From Clostridiales bacterium UBA1206 (GTDB lineage: Bacteria > Bacillota > Clostridia > Oscillospirales > CAG-382): a stretch of 12,533 nt of DNA. The stretch spans positions 41,408 through 53,940 of the forward strand of contig DBXS01000016.1 of NCBI GenBank assembly GCA_002310055.1, written 5' to 3'. The translations under genes were made by a program, and so were the position numbers. Below are positions 1-6,154 of the stretch, one piece after another. The notes under the pieces are model-generated. The model saw only the letters and a program-made list of their open reading frames with translations, searched no databases and was not told the DNA's origin. The stretch's first letter is position 1; each line of letters begins with the position of its first letter.

Positions 1-386
1 ACGGCGACGTTATGAGCGATATGGTCGCCAACGCGTTCGGCGATCTGGCGATGATGACCAGCGTGCTCATTTCGCCCGACGGCGTATATGAATACGAGGC
101 GGCGCACGGCACGGTCCAGCGTCACTATTACGCGCACCTGCGCGGCGAAAAGACCTCCACCAATCCGGTCGCCACTATTTACGCCTGGACCGGCGCGCTT
201 CGCAAGCGCGGCGAGCTCGACGGCACGCCGGAGCTTTGCGATTTTGCGTCAAAACTCGAAAACGCGGTGCTCAAGGCCATCGCCGACGGCAATATGACAA
301 AAGGTCTGTGCGCGCTTTCTTCCATTCCAAACCGCCGCGCGCTCAATACCGACGAATTCCTCGACGCCATAGCTTCGCGGATATAA
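1..386 (+). CDS. icd: NADP-dependent isocitrate dehydrogenase, eukaryotic-type (type II), C-terminal part
   Basis: This is the last ~128 codons of an isocitrate dehydrogenase, which oxidatively decarboxylates isocitrate to 2-oxoglutarate with NADP+ in the cytosol. The first complete codon is at 3, and the reading frame is open to the left edge, so the start lies outside the window. Residues reading GDVMSDMVANAFGDLAMMTS, then EAAHGTVQRHYY and TSTNPVATIYAWT, match the C-terminal region of the human IDH1-like family rather than the E. coli Icd type. The Arg-His of GTVQRHY corresponds to the adenosine-2'-phosphate contacts that give NADP preference in that family. The gene ends with TAA and is followed 20 bases later by an intrinsic terminator, so it closes its own transcription unit. 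Family assignment is secure. The missing N-terminal two thirds cannot be judged. Confidence 0.95.
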   Translation, partial: GDVMSDMVANAFGDLAMMTSVLISPDGVYEYEAAHGTVQRHYYAHLRGEKTSTNPVATIYAWTGALRKRGELDGTPELCDFASKLENAVLKAIADGNMTKGLCALSSIPNRRALNTDEFLDAIASRI

Positions 387-406
387 CGTTTTGAACAAAC
401 GAACGG

Positions 407-436
407 CACGCCCTTATACGGGGCGTGTTTTTGTTT
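407..436 (+). terminator. Intrinsic terminator after icd
   Basis: A perfect 7-bp stem (CACGCCC at 407-413 with GGGCGTG at 421-427) closes a 7-nt loop and is followed directly by TTTTTGTTT. It sits 20 bases after the icd stop and just upstream of the next promoter, so it separates the two transcription units. Confidence 0.88.
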
Positions 437-444
437 AGTAACAC

Positions 445-473
445 TTGATTTTTTGCCTTTTAGATGTTATAAT
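445..473 (+). promoter_or_regulatory. Sigma-A promoter of the dCMP deaminase-rimI-tsaD operon
   Basis: The -35 is TTGATT (445-450), the spacer is 17 nt, and the -10 is a perfect TATAAT (468-473) preceded by TGT, which makes an extended -10. A start near 480 would leave a leader of about 30 nt before the ATG at 510. No other promoter is evident before tsaD. Confidence 0.85.
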
Positions 474-509
474 GCCAAATAGATAAATATGTCAAGCGGA
501 GGCGTGGGA

Positions 510-995
510 ATGGAACGCGTTTCAAAAATCAATTATTATCTCGATATAGCGCAGACCGTCGCAAAGCGCGGCACATGTCTGCGGCGCAAATTCGGCGCGA
601 TAATCGTCAAGAACGACAGCATCGTTTCCACCGGTTACGCCGGGGCGCCCAGAGGCAGGAAGAACTGCTGTGACCTGGGGACCTGCATGCGCGAGGAGCT
701 GAAGATCCCGCGCGGAGAGCGCTATGAGCTGTGCCGTTCGGTCCACGCCGAAGCCAACGCCATAATAGCCGCCCCGCGTGAGACCATGATCGGTTCCGAT
801 CTGTACTTGGCGTGCATAGACCCGCGCACCGGAGAAGTCGTCCCCGGCACCTGCTGCTGCCAGATGTGCAAGCGCATGGTCATAAACGCCGGGATCGCGC
901 GCGTTTACGTCCGCGAAAACGCCGAAGAATATTCGGTTTACAACGTCGAAGACTGGGTGACTAACGACGACAGTCTGGGACAGATAGGGTACTGA
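510..995 (+). CDS. comEB: Deoxycytidylate (dCMP) deaminase, ComEB family
   Basis: This zinc enzyme deaminates dCMP to dUMP, feeding thymidylate synthesis. The 161-residue protein shows CLRRKFGAIIVKNDSIVS at 23-40, the catalytic zinc motif H79-A-E81 (His ligand plus proton-shuttling Glu) and the second ligand pair C117-x-x-C120. The usual PCxxC is CCxxC here, so the proline is replaced by cysteine. Extra cysteines (C53, C54, C59, C75) occupy the insertion before the HAE motif that is typical of dCMP rather than cytidine deaminases. I chose ATG 510 because GGAGG (498-502) stands 7 nt before it. The in-frame ATG at 489 would add seven residues and has no ribosome binding site. It is first in an operon, and the next gene starts 3 nt after its stop. 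ComEB is the B. subtilis name and does not imply competence here. Confidence 0.93.
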   Translation: MERVSKINYYLDIAQTVAKRGTCLRRKFGAIIVKNDSIVSTGYAGAPRGRKNCCDLGTCMREELKIPRGERYELCRSVHAEANAIIAAPRETMIGSDLYLACIDPRTGEVVPGTCCCQMCKRMVINAGIARVYVRENAEEYSVYNVEDWVTNDDSLGQIGY

Positions 996-998
996 TAA

Positions 999-1757
999 AT
1001 GAAAAGAACGGTTGTATTGCTGCTTGCGGCGTGTCTGCTGCTTTGCGCCTGCACTCCGCGCGCCGAGATCAAAGAAAACGGCGTCGTCGTGAATAAGTCC
1101 GACGGCACGGAATATAAGCTGTGCGGCAACGGCAAGGGCGTCTTCTGCCGCCGCGGGTATCACGACGAACTGTATATGAAAGACACCGAAGACGCCGGAT
1201 ATTACGAGATAAGCGGGCTCGATCCCAAGGACTATATATGCGATTATTATTCCGACGGCGAAGAAGAGCTCGCGCGCGTGCTCCATTCTTCCTCCGCCCC
1301 CGATATCACTATGGAAAACTTTGAGCCTTCCGGCGGCAAGATATTCATAGAAGGGTATTATTCGCAGTGGATAGACGAGTTCCTTCCCGCGGACGAATAT
1401 CTGAACGCTTACTTTTCGGATGAATTCGTCGAAGAGATAATCGCAAACCGCAACGCCGCGCGGCAAGCCGCCGCCGAAGCCGGCGAGGAATACATAGAAA
1501 GCTACGAATACGTTTACGCCATACGCGACACCATTCTCAACGACGAAGTCAAGCTCGACCGCGCGCCGACGCCCGAGATGATGGACAGAGAATGCACTTT
1601 CCACGTGCGCCTGCTTTCGGAAAAATACCGCTCGATCTATTACGAAGTGGTTTTCTGGCGCAGCATAGACGGCGTCAATTATCTGCTCGACAGGACCACC
1701 GACTGTTCGTATCTCTGCCCGTATTTCGTGGCGGAATACTTTGTGGGTGATATGTGA
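999..1757 (+). CDS. Putative lipoprotein of unknown function
   Basis: I do not recognise the mature domain. The 252-residue product starts with a type II signal peptide: MKR, a hydrophobic stretch VVLLLAACLLL, then the lipobox L15-C16-A17-C18, so C18 would be lipidated and the protein anchored on the outer face of the membrane. A second possible lipobox (L9-A-A-C12) would leave a very short hydrophobic core. The rest is acidic and rich in Tyr, Asp and Glu, without internal membrane segments or obvious repeats. The C-terminal third alternates hydrophobic and polar residues as beta-strands would. The start lies 3 nt after the dCMP deaminase stop, with a modest AGGG at 986-989. Its stop overlaps the rimI start by one base (TGATG), so it is an operon member. 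Lineage-restricted lipoproteins of this size are common in Clostridia. Confidence 0.8.
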   Translation: MKRTVVLLLAACLLLCACTPRAEIKENGVVVNKSDGTEYKLCGNGKGVFCRRGYHDELYMKDTEDAGYYEISGLDPKDYICDYYSDGEEELARVLHSSSAPDITMENFEPSGGKIFIEGYYSQWIDEFLPADEYLNAYFSDEFVEEIIANRNAARQAAAEAGEEYIESYEYVYAIRDTILNDEVKLDRAPTPEMMDRECTFHVRLLSEKYRSIYYEVVFWRSIDGVNYLLDRTTDCSYLCPYFVAEYFVGDM

Positions 1758-2188
1758 TGACGGTCCGCAAACTGCGCGCCGAAGACGCGCGACGCGCCGC
1801 CGAAATAGAAAAAAGCTCACTTTCCGTTCCCTGGAGCGAGTGTGAGCTTGCTTTATTTGCGCAAAACGAAAACGGGATCTATTTCGTGGCGGAAGAAGAC
1901 GGAGTCATCTGCGGCGTCTGCGGCGCCTACGCCGGCGCCGGCGAATGCAACATAAACAACGTGGCGGTCGAAAGCACTTTCAGGCGCAGAGGGATAGCGC
2001 GCGCGCTCATCAAGGCGACGCTTGCCGAAAGCAAAAAACGCGGGTGCAGCGCAGCGTATCTCGAAGTCGCGTCCAAAAACGCCGCGGCCATATCTTTATA
2101 CAGTTCACTGGGCTTTGCGCCGTACGCAAAACGCCGCCGCTTTTACGGCGACGACGACGCGATCCTGATGAAGACGGAGGAATTATGA
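1757..2188 (+). CDS. rimI: RimI-family N-alpha-acetyltransferase (ribosomal protein S18)
   Basis: This 143-residue GNAT enzyme transfers acetyl from acetyl-CoA, in the RimI family to the N-terminus of ribosomal protein S18. The acetyl-CoA loop (motif A) is NNVAVESTFRRRGIARALI at 67-85, with R-R-R-G-I-A at the pyrophosphate-binding turn. E103 (in YLEVASKN) and Y115 (in AISLYSSLGF) fall at the positions of the catalytic Glu103 and Tyr115 described for enterobacterial RimI. The tail RRRFYGDDDAILM is also typical. ATG 1757 overlaps the preceding TGA by one base. A GTG at 1754 is in frame and adds only one residue. It overlaps tsaD by four bases (ATGA), so the two are translationally coupled. Firmicutes often keep rimI beside tsaD, but tsaB and tsaE are not in this window. 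Substrate specificity is inferred from family and context. Confidence 0.88.
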   Translation: MTVRKLRAEDARRAAEIEKSSLSVPWSECELALFAQNENGIYFVAEEDGVICGVCGAYAGAGECNINNVAVESTFRRRGIARALIKATLAESKKRGCSAAYLEVASKNAAAISLYSSLGFAPYAKRRRFYGDDDAILMKTEEL

Positions 2189-3195
2189 TAATACTCGGAA
2201 TCGAATCGAGCTGCGACGAGACCGCGGCTTCCGTCGTCAAAGACGGCAGGGAAATGCTTTCGTCGGTCGTCGCCACTCAGGTCGCGACACACGCGCTGTA
2301 CGGCGGAGTCGTGCCCGAGATCGCTTCGCGCGCGCACACCGAGGCGATAAGCGGAGTCGTGACCGAAGCGCTCGCCAAAGCAGGCGTTTCGCTCGGCGAT
2401 ATCGACGCCGTTGCGGCGACCTACGCGCCCGGGCTCATAGGCGCGCTGCTCACCGGGCTTTCGTTCGCAAAAGGGCTGGCGTATTCCGCAAACAAACCGC
2501 TCGTCCCGGTGCATCATATCCGCGGACACGTCGCGGCGAACTATCTCGTCCATCAAAAACTCGAACCGCCGTTTTACGCACTTGTGGTGTCCGGCGGACA
2601 CACTTCGCTTATGAAAGTCGGCTCGTATACCGGATACGAACTTATCGGCCGCGCGCGCGACGACGCCGCGGGCGAAGCGTTCGACAAGGCTGCGCGTATG
2701 CTGGGGCTCCCGTATCCCGGCGGCGCGGCGATGGATAAACTGGCGTCGCAAGGCGATCCCACGTCCATAAAATTCACCTCCGCGACCGTGCACGGCAGCG
2801 AATACGATTTTTCGTTTTCGGGCCTCAAGACCGCGGTCATCAACTACGTCCATACCGCCGAACAGCGCGGCGAAACGCTCGACGAGCGCGAAAAATCCGA
2901 TATAGCGGCGTCGTTCACCGGCGCGCTGATATACACTATCGTAACGCGGCTCGAAAAGCTGCTTTGCGAAAAAGAAAAGCTCCCGGTCGTTCTGGCGGGA
3001 GGGGTCGCGGCGAACTCGCATCTGCGCCGCGCGGTGTGCGATCTGTGCGCCGGATTCGGCGTTGAATGCTTTATCCCGCCGCTTTCGCTGTGCGGCGACA
3101 ACGCCGCCATGATCGCTTCGCAGGGGTATTACGAATTCCTTGCGGGTGTTCGCGCGCCGCTTGACCAGAACGCGTACGCCACGCTCGGGGTGTGA
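2185..3195 (+). CDS. tsaD: tRNA N6-adenosine threonylcarbamoyltransferase TsaD
   Basis: TsaD (Kae1/YgjD family) works with TsaB and TsaE to transfer the threonylcarbamoyl group onto A37 of ANN-decoding tRNAs, making t6A. The 336 residues match family length. GIESSCDET at 5-13 opens the ASKHA fold, H111 and H115 in VHHIRGH are the family's metal ligands, VSGGHTS at 135-141 and GGVAANSHLR at 272-281 follow, and D305 in LCGDNAAM is the third metal ligand. I chose ATG 2185 because GGAGG (2176-2180) stands 4 nt upstream and the protein then begins as the family does. The reading frame stays open for 80 more codons upstream only because it runs through rimI in another frame. This is the last gene of the operon. 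No plus-strand intrinsic terminator is evident after it. Confidence 0.97.
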   Translation: MIILGIESSCDETAASVVKDGREMLSSVVATQVATHALYGGVVPEIASRAHTEAISGVVTEALAKAGVSLGDIDAVAATYAPGLIGALLTGLSFAKGLAYSANKPLVPVHHIRGHVAANYLVHQKLEPPFYALVVSGGHTSLMKVGSYTGYELIGRARDDAAGEAFDKAARMLGLPYPGGAAMDKLASQGDPTSIKFTSATVHGSEYDFSFSGLKTAVINYVHTAEQRGETLDEREKSDIAASFTGALIYTIVTRLEKLLCEKEKLPVVLAGGVAANSHLRRAVCDLCAGFGVECFIPPLSLCGDNAAMIASQGYYEFLAGVRAPLDQNAYATLGV

Positions 3196-3214
3196 CGTAA
3201 TTGACATAATTACG
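3196..3214. repeat. Perfect inverted repeat after tsaD stop
   Basis: CGTAATT and AATTACG flank the 5-base centre GACAT, immediately after the tsaD TGA. The AT-rich 7-bp arms could form a weak RNA hairpin or an operator-type protein site. No T-run follows on the plus strand, so it is not a convincing terminator. Confidence 0.5.
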
Positions 3215-3223
3215 CCGTAAATA

Positions 3224-3328
3224 TGTGGAAAAGTCCGCTCCGGCTAAACGCCTGAGCGGACAAAAATTGCCAAATAGCGGCAAATCCAATGCCCGGGTTG
3301 TGGAAAACCCTGTGGATAATGTGGATAA
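3224..3328. other. Cluster of DnaA-box-like nonamers
   Basis: Two perfect DnaA boxes (TGTGGATAA, complement of consensus TTATCCACA) lie head to tail without a gap at 3311-3319 and 3320-3328. Two one-mismatch copies (TGTGGAAAA) lie at 3299-3307 and 3224-3232. All four have the same orientation, and the three right-hand copies start 12 and 9 bp apart. AT-rich sequence with a T6 run follows at 3327-3340. The cluster sits in the gap between the convergent genes tsaD and the DUF6062-like gene. Origin-linked genes (dnaA, dnaN, rpmH) are absent, so a DnaA-titrating or regulatory cluster is likelier than oriC. Confidence 0.62.
3226..3261 (-). terminator. Intrinsic terminator of the DUF6062-like gene
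   Basis: GTCCGCTC (3233-3240) pairs perfectly with GAGCGGAC (3254-3261), and the stem continues inward by three more pairs after one mismatch. On the minus strand the hairpin is followed by TTTT and then CC. On the plus strand it is followed by AAAAATT, so it should act leftward, about 100 bases after the stop of the minus-strand gene. The T-run is short, so efficiency may be moderate. Confidence 0.55.
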
Positions 3329-3363
3329 ATAATGTTTTTTACGCGTTTTACGGCCAAATTATG

Positions 3364-4047
3364 TTACCCTTTATCGCTCGTTAGGAACTTTATCGTGCGT
3401 TCGACCGAATCCCTGGCGTTGCCCCACGGGGCGTCGCGGTAGTTGTAATCGAACTTCTTGCAGAACAGCGAAACGTCGTCGTAAAGCGAATCCATATACG
3501 CCCGCACCACCGCGTCGGCGGCTTTCACAAGGTCGGGATACGCCTTTTTGGAGCAAGTCCGTTTGGCGGCTTCGAGCAACAGTTTGTAATGCGGCAGGCA
3601 GAAATACTTTTGCGAAAGGAATTTTTCGCGGAATTCGCGCTCGTTTTCAAAAAGCGCGCAGGCGGTCTCTATCATCCGCGGAAAATGCCGCTCTATCCGC
3701 TGGCAGACGTAGCAGTCATGCTCGAGTTTTTCAAGCCGCTTTACCGCCTTTGCGGCGGGGTCGCCCAAAAGCGCGCCCGTGCGCACTTCCTTGCGCAGCA
3801 CGTCGAGATGGGTCTGCAGCGTGAGCGCGAGCGGAAGCCGCTGAGGCTTAGCGAACATCTTTGCAAAATGCTCGCGGCAAAAACCCAGCTCGTTGGTCTT
3901 GATGCGGATATCGGGCTCCATCATAGACGCGCCCGTTATAAGGTCTATCTCGTTTGATTCGAGCTTGTTGTACATTACGCAGAACGGGCAGTCGTCAGTC
4001 TGCTCGAACGCCTCGTTCACGGGGATGGTATAGATCTTTTCCTGCAT
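3364..4047 (-). CDS. DUF6062-like protein with two CxxC/CxxH putative zinc modules
   Basis: The 227-residue protein resembles the uncharacterised clostridial family I know as DUF6062. That name is from memory of the N-terminal pattern KIYTIPVNEAF and of ASMMEPDIRIKTNE. The sequence is built as two similar halves. Each has a CxxC pair followed by a CxxH pair: C20-C23 with C57-H60, and C112-C115 with C150-H153. These are eight candidate ligands for two zinc ions, set in mostly helical, charged sequence. There is no signal peptide or membrane segment, so it is probably cytosolic. I chose ATG 4047 because AGAGG (4056-4060) stands 8 nt upstream. The GTG at 4056 would overlap that site. It is divergent from the DNA glycosylase gene, 48 bases away, and their promoters overlap. 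Function is unknown, and a nucleic-acid or regulatory role is only a guess from the zinc modules. Confidence 0.85.
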   Translation of the reverse strand: MQEKIYTIPVNEAFEQTDDCPFCVMYNKLESNEIDLITGASMMEPDIRIKTNELGFCREHFAKMFAKPQRLPLALTLQTHLDVLRKEVRTGALLGDPAAKAVKRLEKLEHDCYVCQRIERHFPRMIETACALFENEREFREKFLSQKYFCLPHYKLLLEAAKRTCSKKAYPDLVKAADAVVRAYMDSLYDDVSLFCKKFDYNYRDAPWGNARDSVERTIKFLTSDKG

Positions 4048-4066
4048 TTTCAACACCTCTTTTACT

Positions 4067-4072
4067 TATTAT
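4067..4072 (+). promoter_or_regulatory. Candidate -10 for the divergent glycosylase gene
   Basis: TATTAT on the plus strand shares five of its six bases with the minus-strand -10, together forming the symmetric heptamer TATTATA (4067-4073). No good -35 is visible upstream. The closest hexamer (TGCATT at 4043, 18-nt spacing) is poor. A start near 4079 would give a short leader with AAAGG at 4082-4086 before the ATG at 4096. Confidence 0.4.
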
Positions 4073-4096
4073 ATCATAAAGAAAGGCGAATTACAA
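4068..4096 (-). promoter_or_regulatory. Sigma-A promoter of the DUF6062-like gene
   Basis: Read on the minus strand: -35 TTGTAA (4096-4091), spacer 17 nt, extended -10 TGA-TATAAT (4073-4068). Its -35 reaches the A of the divergent glycosylase ATG. The predicted start near 4061 leaves a leader of only about 14 nt, barely holding the AGAGG site. Confidence 0.65.
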
Positions 4097-4929
4097 TGGT
4101 ATTTTTCACGCCCGAAGGCGCGTTTATAGAAAACGACGGCTATTATGATTTTGACAAGATATTCGATTGCGGTCAGTGTTTTCGCTTTGAAAAGACCGGC
4201 GACACCTGGCGCGGCGTGGCGTTCGGCAGAGTGCTGCGCATCCGCGTGACCCCGGAAGGCGGCACGCTCCTAGGCGTCGGCAGGGAAGAGTATGAATCGG
4301 TCTGGCGCGGATATTTCGACGCCGGCACCGATTATTCCGCGGTAAACGCCGCGCTTTCGCGCGACGCACAGGTCGCCGACGCGCTTTCTTACGCACGCGG
4401 CATCCGCATCCTGCGGCAGGACAAATGGGAAACGCTCTGTTCGTTCATCATATCGCAGAACAACAACATTCCGCGCATAAAAAAGATAGTTTCCTCTCTG
4501 TGCGCAAACTTCGGCGAACGAATAGGCGAAAGCGATTTCGCGTTCCCGACGTCAGACGCGGTGGCGCAGGCGGGCGAAGAAGGGCTTGCCGTCATTCGCA
4601 GCGGTTTCAGAGCCAAATATATCGCCGACGCCGCGCGGCGCGTGGAAAGCGGCGACGTGGATCTCGACAGAATAGATACGATGGACTACGAAGAAGCAAA
4701 AGAGTACCTTATGCGCATAAAGGGCGTGGGGAACAAAGTCGCCGATTGCGTACTGCTTTTCGGTTACGGCTTTTTCGACGCGTTCCCCAAGGACGTCTGG
4801 ATCAAGCGCGTTATAGAAAAATATTACGGCGATACGTTCGACGAAACGGTGTTCGCGCCCTACGGAGGGATCGCGCAGCAGTATCTTTTCTACCGCGAAA
4901 GATATAAAACGAGCCCCATCAACGCATAA
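4096..4929 (+). CDS. ogg: 8-oxoguanine DNA glycosylase / AP lyase, OGG1 type (HhH-GPD)
   Basis: This base-excision repair enzyme removes 8-oxoguanine opposite cytosine and nicks the abasic site. In the 277-residue product, residues 1-95 form the N-terminal OGG domain (FDCGQCFRFEK at 23-33). SQNNNIPRIKKI at 120-131 matches the SSNNNIxRI signature of OGG1. The helix-hairpin-helix reads RIKGVGNKVADCVLLFG at 207-223. K214 is the catalytic Schiff-base lysine (OGG1 Lys249 position) and D233 in FPKDVWI is the catalytic aspartate (Asp268 position). Clostridia commonly carry this OGG1-like form instead of MutM. The start at 4096 has AAAGG at 4082-4086 and gives a normal family N-terminus. It is a monocistronic gene, ended by the hairpin at 4935. 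Assignment is secure from the catalytic residues. Confidence 0.94.
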   Translation: MVFFTPEGAFIENDGYYDFDKIFDCGQCFRFEKTGDTWRGVAFGRVLRIRVTPEGGTLLGVGREEYESVWRGYFDAGTDYSAVNAALSRDAQVADALSYARGIRILRQDKWETLCSFIISQNNNIPRIKKIVSSLCANFGERIGESDFAFPTSDAVAQAGEEGLAVIRSGFRAKYIADAARRVESGDVDLDRIDTMDYEEAKEYLMRIKGVGNKVADCVLLFGYGFFDAFPKDVWIKRVIEKYYGDTFDETVFAPYGGIAQQYLFYRERYKTSPINA

Positions 4930-4934
4930 TAATA

Positions 4935-4970
4935 ATCCGCTGAGCCAAAACTCAGCGGATATTTATTTAT
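4935..4970. terminator. Bidirectional intrinsic terminator between ogg and the SLH gene
   Basis: A perfect 10-bp stem (ATCCGCTGAG at 4935-4944 with CTCAGCGGAT at 4951-4960) closes the loop CCAAAA. Tails are U-rich on both strands: ATTTATTTATT rightward and TATTATTAT leftward. It lies 5 bases after the ogg stop and 6 bases beyond the SLH gene stop, so it can end both convergent units. The T-runs are interrupted by A on both sides. Confidence 0.78.
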
Positions 4971-6127
4971 TCGGATATCAGATACAAAAGCCGCGCCGCG
5001 TCTTCGCGCGTGAGCGGAAGGCCTCCGTTTTGTTTGAGTTCTTCTATTGCGGAAGCCAGCTGCGGCGAAACGTCTTCGCTTGCTATTGAGGCGGCGAACT
5101 CCGCGGCTTCGGCGCGCGTGATCGTGTCCGACGGGCGGAAAACGCCCGTGTTTTCGGCGATACCTAACGAGAACGCCTTTGCGAGATACGCTTTTTTGCC
5201 CGCCGTGATCCCGTCCGTGTCGGCGAACGGCAGGGCGGACGCCGGCGTATCCACGCGTATACCGCGCGCCGATATCAGCATCACCGTAAAATCTATGCGC
5301 GTGACCGTCTTTTCGGGCTCAAAATAGTATTTGCCGTCTTTAAGCGTATAGTCGACCGCGTTTTTTTCGGCGAGCGCTATCGCCTGAGTGTGCACCGGCG
5401 AAGATGTCATATCTGCAAACTCCAGCCCGGCGTCGGTCACTGTTATATCGAACGCCGTGCTTTCGGAAGCGCCGCCGTACTTATCCACGGCGTGCAGGAT
5501 AAGCGAATCTTCGCCCGTGAAACCCGGCTTGGGAGTGTATACCATTTTTTCTCCCTGCGTTTTGAGCGTGCCGTTCACCGGGTATCCGTCTATGACGTAT
5601 TCTGTGTCGTCGCCGTCGGGGTCAAAAGCGCGCACCGTGAATTCGCACGACGCGTTCTTATAGACCGAAACTCCTTCGGGTATGAGGGAAGGCGGCAGGT
5701 TGCGCTTTTCCGTGAATACCATACGGCAGGTCACGTCGGTGCCTTCCCACCCTTCGGCGCAGGCGCGGAACCTGAAACTCGCCTCTTTCACGTTCGCGTC
5801 CGCGGGGACGAAAGTCATCGCATCCAGCGATCCGGTCGCCACGTTCTGGCCGCTTATCACGTCGACTCCGTTCACTTTTAGCGTGCCTTCGCTCTTTTCG
5901 GGCAGGGAAGTTACGGTGAGGTAACGTATATCGGCGCCTATCGCCGTTTCGTAATCGGTCTTTGTAAAGCTTACCGTTTCGCCGAGCAGCGCGCATTTGT
6001 TGAGCACGGTCGCCCGTTTGAGCACGGCTATCGCGGGGGAAATATCGCCGCCGTTCGACGCGCGCGCCGAAAACGCCGCCGTCACCGGTATCACGCAGGC
6101 GAAAAACGCCGCCAACAGCTTTTTCAT
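4967..6127 (-). CDS. Secreted SLH-domain protein with cadherin-like repeats
   Basis: The 386-residue protein has a Sec signal peptide (MKKLLAAFFACVIPVTAAF, probable cleavage after A21-R-A23). Next comes a less clear segment with a GTLKVNGVDV...MTFVPAD pattern (81-110). A cadherin-like/Big_9 repeat follows (about 158-232: FDPDGDDTEY, NGTLKTQGEKMVYTPKPGFTG, AVDKYGG). The C-terminus carries S-layer homology units at about 237-290 and 301-348 (FADTDGITAGKKAYLAKAFS then FRPSDTITRAEAAEFA), plus a truncated third at 368-384 (GLPLTREDAARLLYLI). SLH domains bind pyruvylated secondary cell-wall polymers, so the protein is expected on the cell or spore surface. ATG 6127 has GGAAG about 8 nt upstream. 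It follows the ylmC-like gene by 27 bases on the same strand and may be co-transcribed with spoIVA. The ligand and exact role are unknown. Confidence 0.85.
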   Translation of the reverse strand: MKKLLAAFFACVIPVTAAFSARASNGGDISPAIAVLKRATVLNKCALLGETVSFTKTDYETAIGADIRYLTVTSLPEKSEGTLKVNGVDVISGQNVATGSLDAMTFVPADANVKEASFRFRACAEGWEGTDVTCRMVFTEKRNLPPSLIPEGVSVYKNASCEFTVRAFDPDGDDTEYVIDGYPVNGTLKTQGEKMVYTPKPGFTGEDSLILHAVDKYGGASESTAFDITVTDAGLEFADMTSSPVHTQAIALAEKNAVDYTLKDGKYYFEPEKTVTRIDFTVMLISARGIRVDTPASALPFADTDGITAGKKAYLAKAFSLGIAENTGVFRPSDTITRAEAAEFAASIASEDVSPQLASAIEELKQNGGLPLTREDAARLLYLISE

Positions 6128-6154
6128 AAGAATTCTTCCTTTCGGTGTGGTTTA

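Noticed and set aside
522..1820. 432-codon minus-strand open frame opposite the dCMP deaminase and lipoprotein genes.
   Set aside because: Shadow of real plus-strand genes; no family resemblance and no ribosome site. The same reasoning disposes of the minus-strand frames at 2143-3207 and 8456-9739.
1945..2184. 80-codon upstream extension of tsaD.
   Set aside because: It lies in another frame of rimI, and GGAGG 4 nt before ATG 2185 with a normal TsaD N-terminus fixes the start.
3201..3206. TTGACA within the palindrome after tsaD as a promoter -35.
   Set aside because: No acceptable -10 hexamer lies 15-19 bases downstream, and no plus-strand gene follows before the convergent gene.
3396..3416. 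GTTCGACCGAATCCC-like string recalling a tRNA T-arm.
   Set aside because: No matching acceptor or anticodon arms around it; it is part of the minus-strand coding sequence of the DUF6062-like gene.
5481..5489. Another DnaA-like nonamer, TTATCCACG.
   Set aside because: Isolated single-mismatch match within the SLH coding sequence, not near the cluster.
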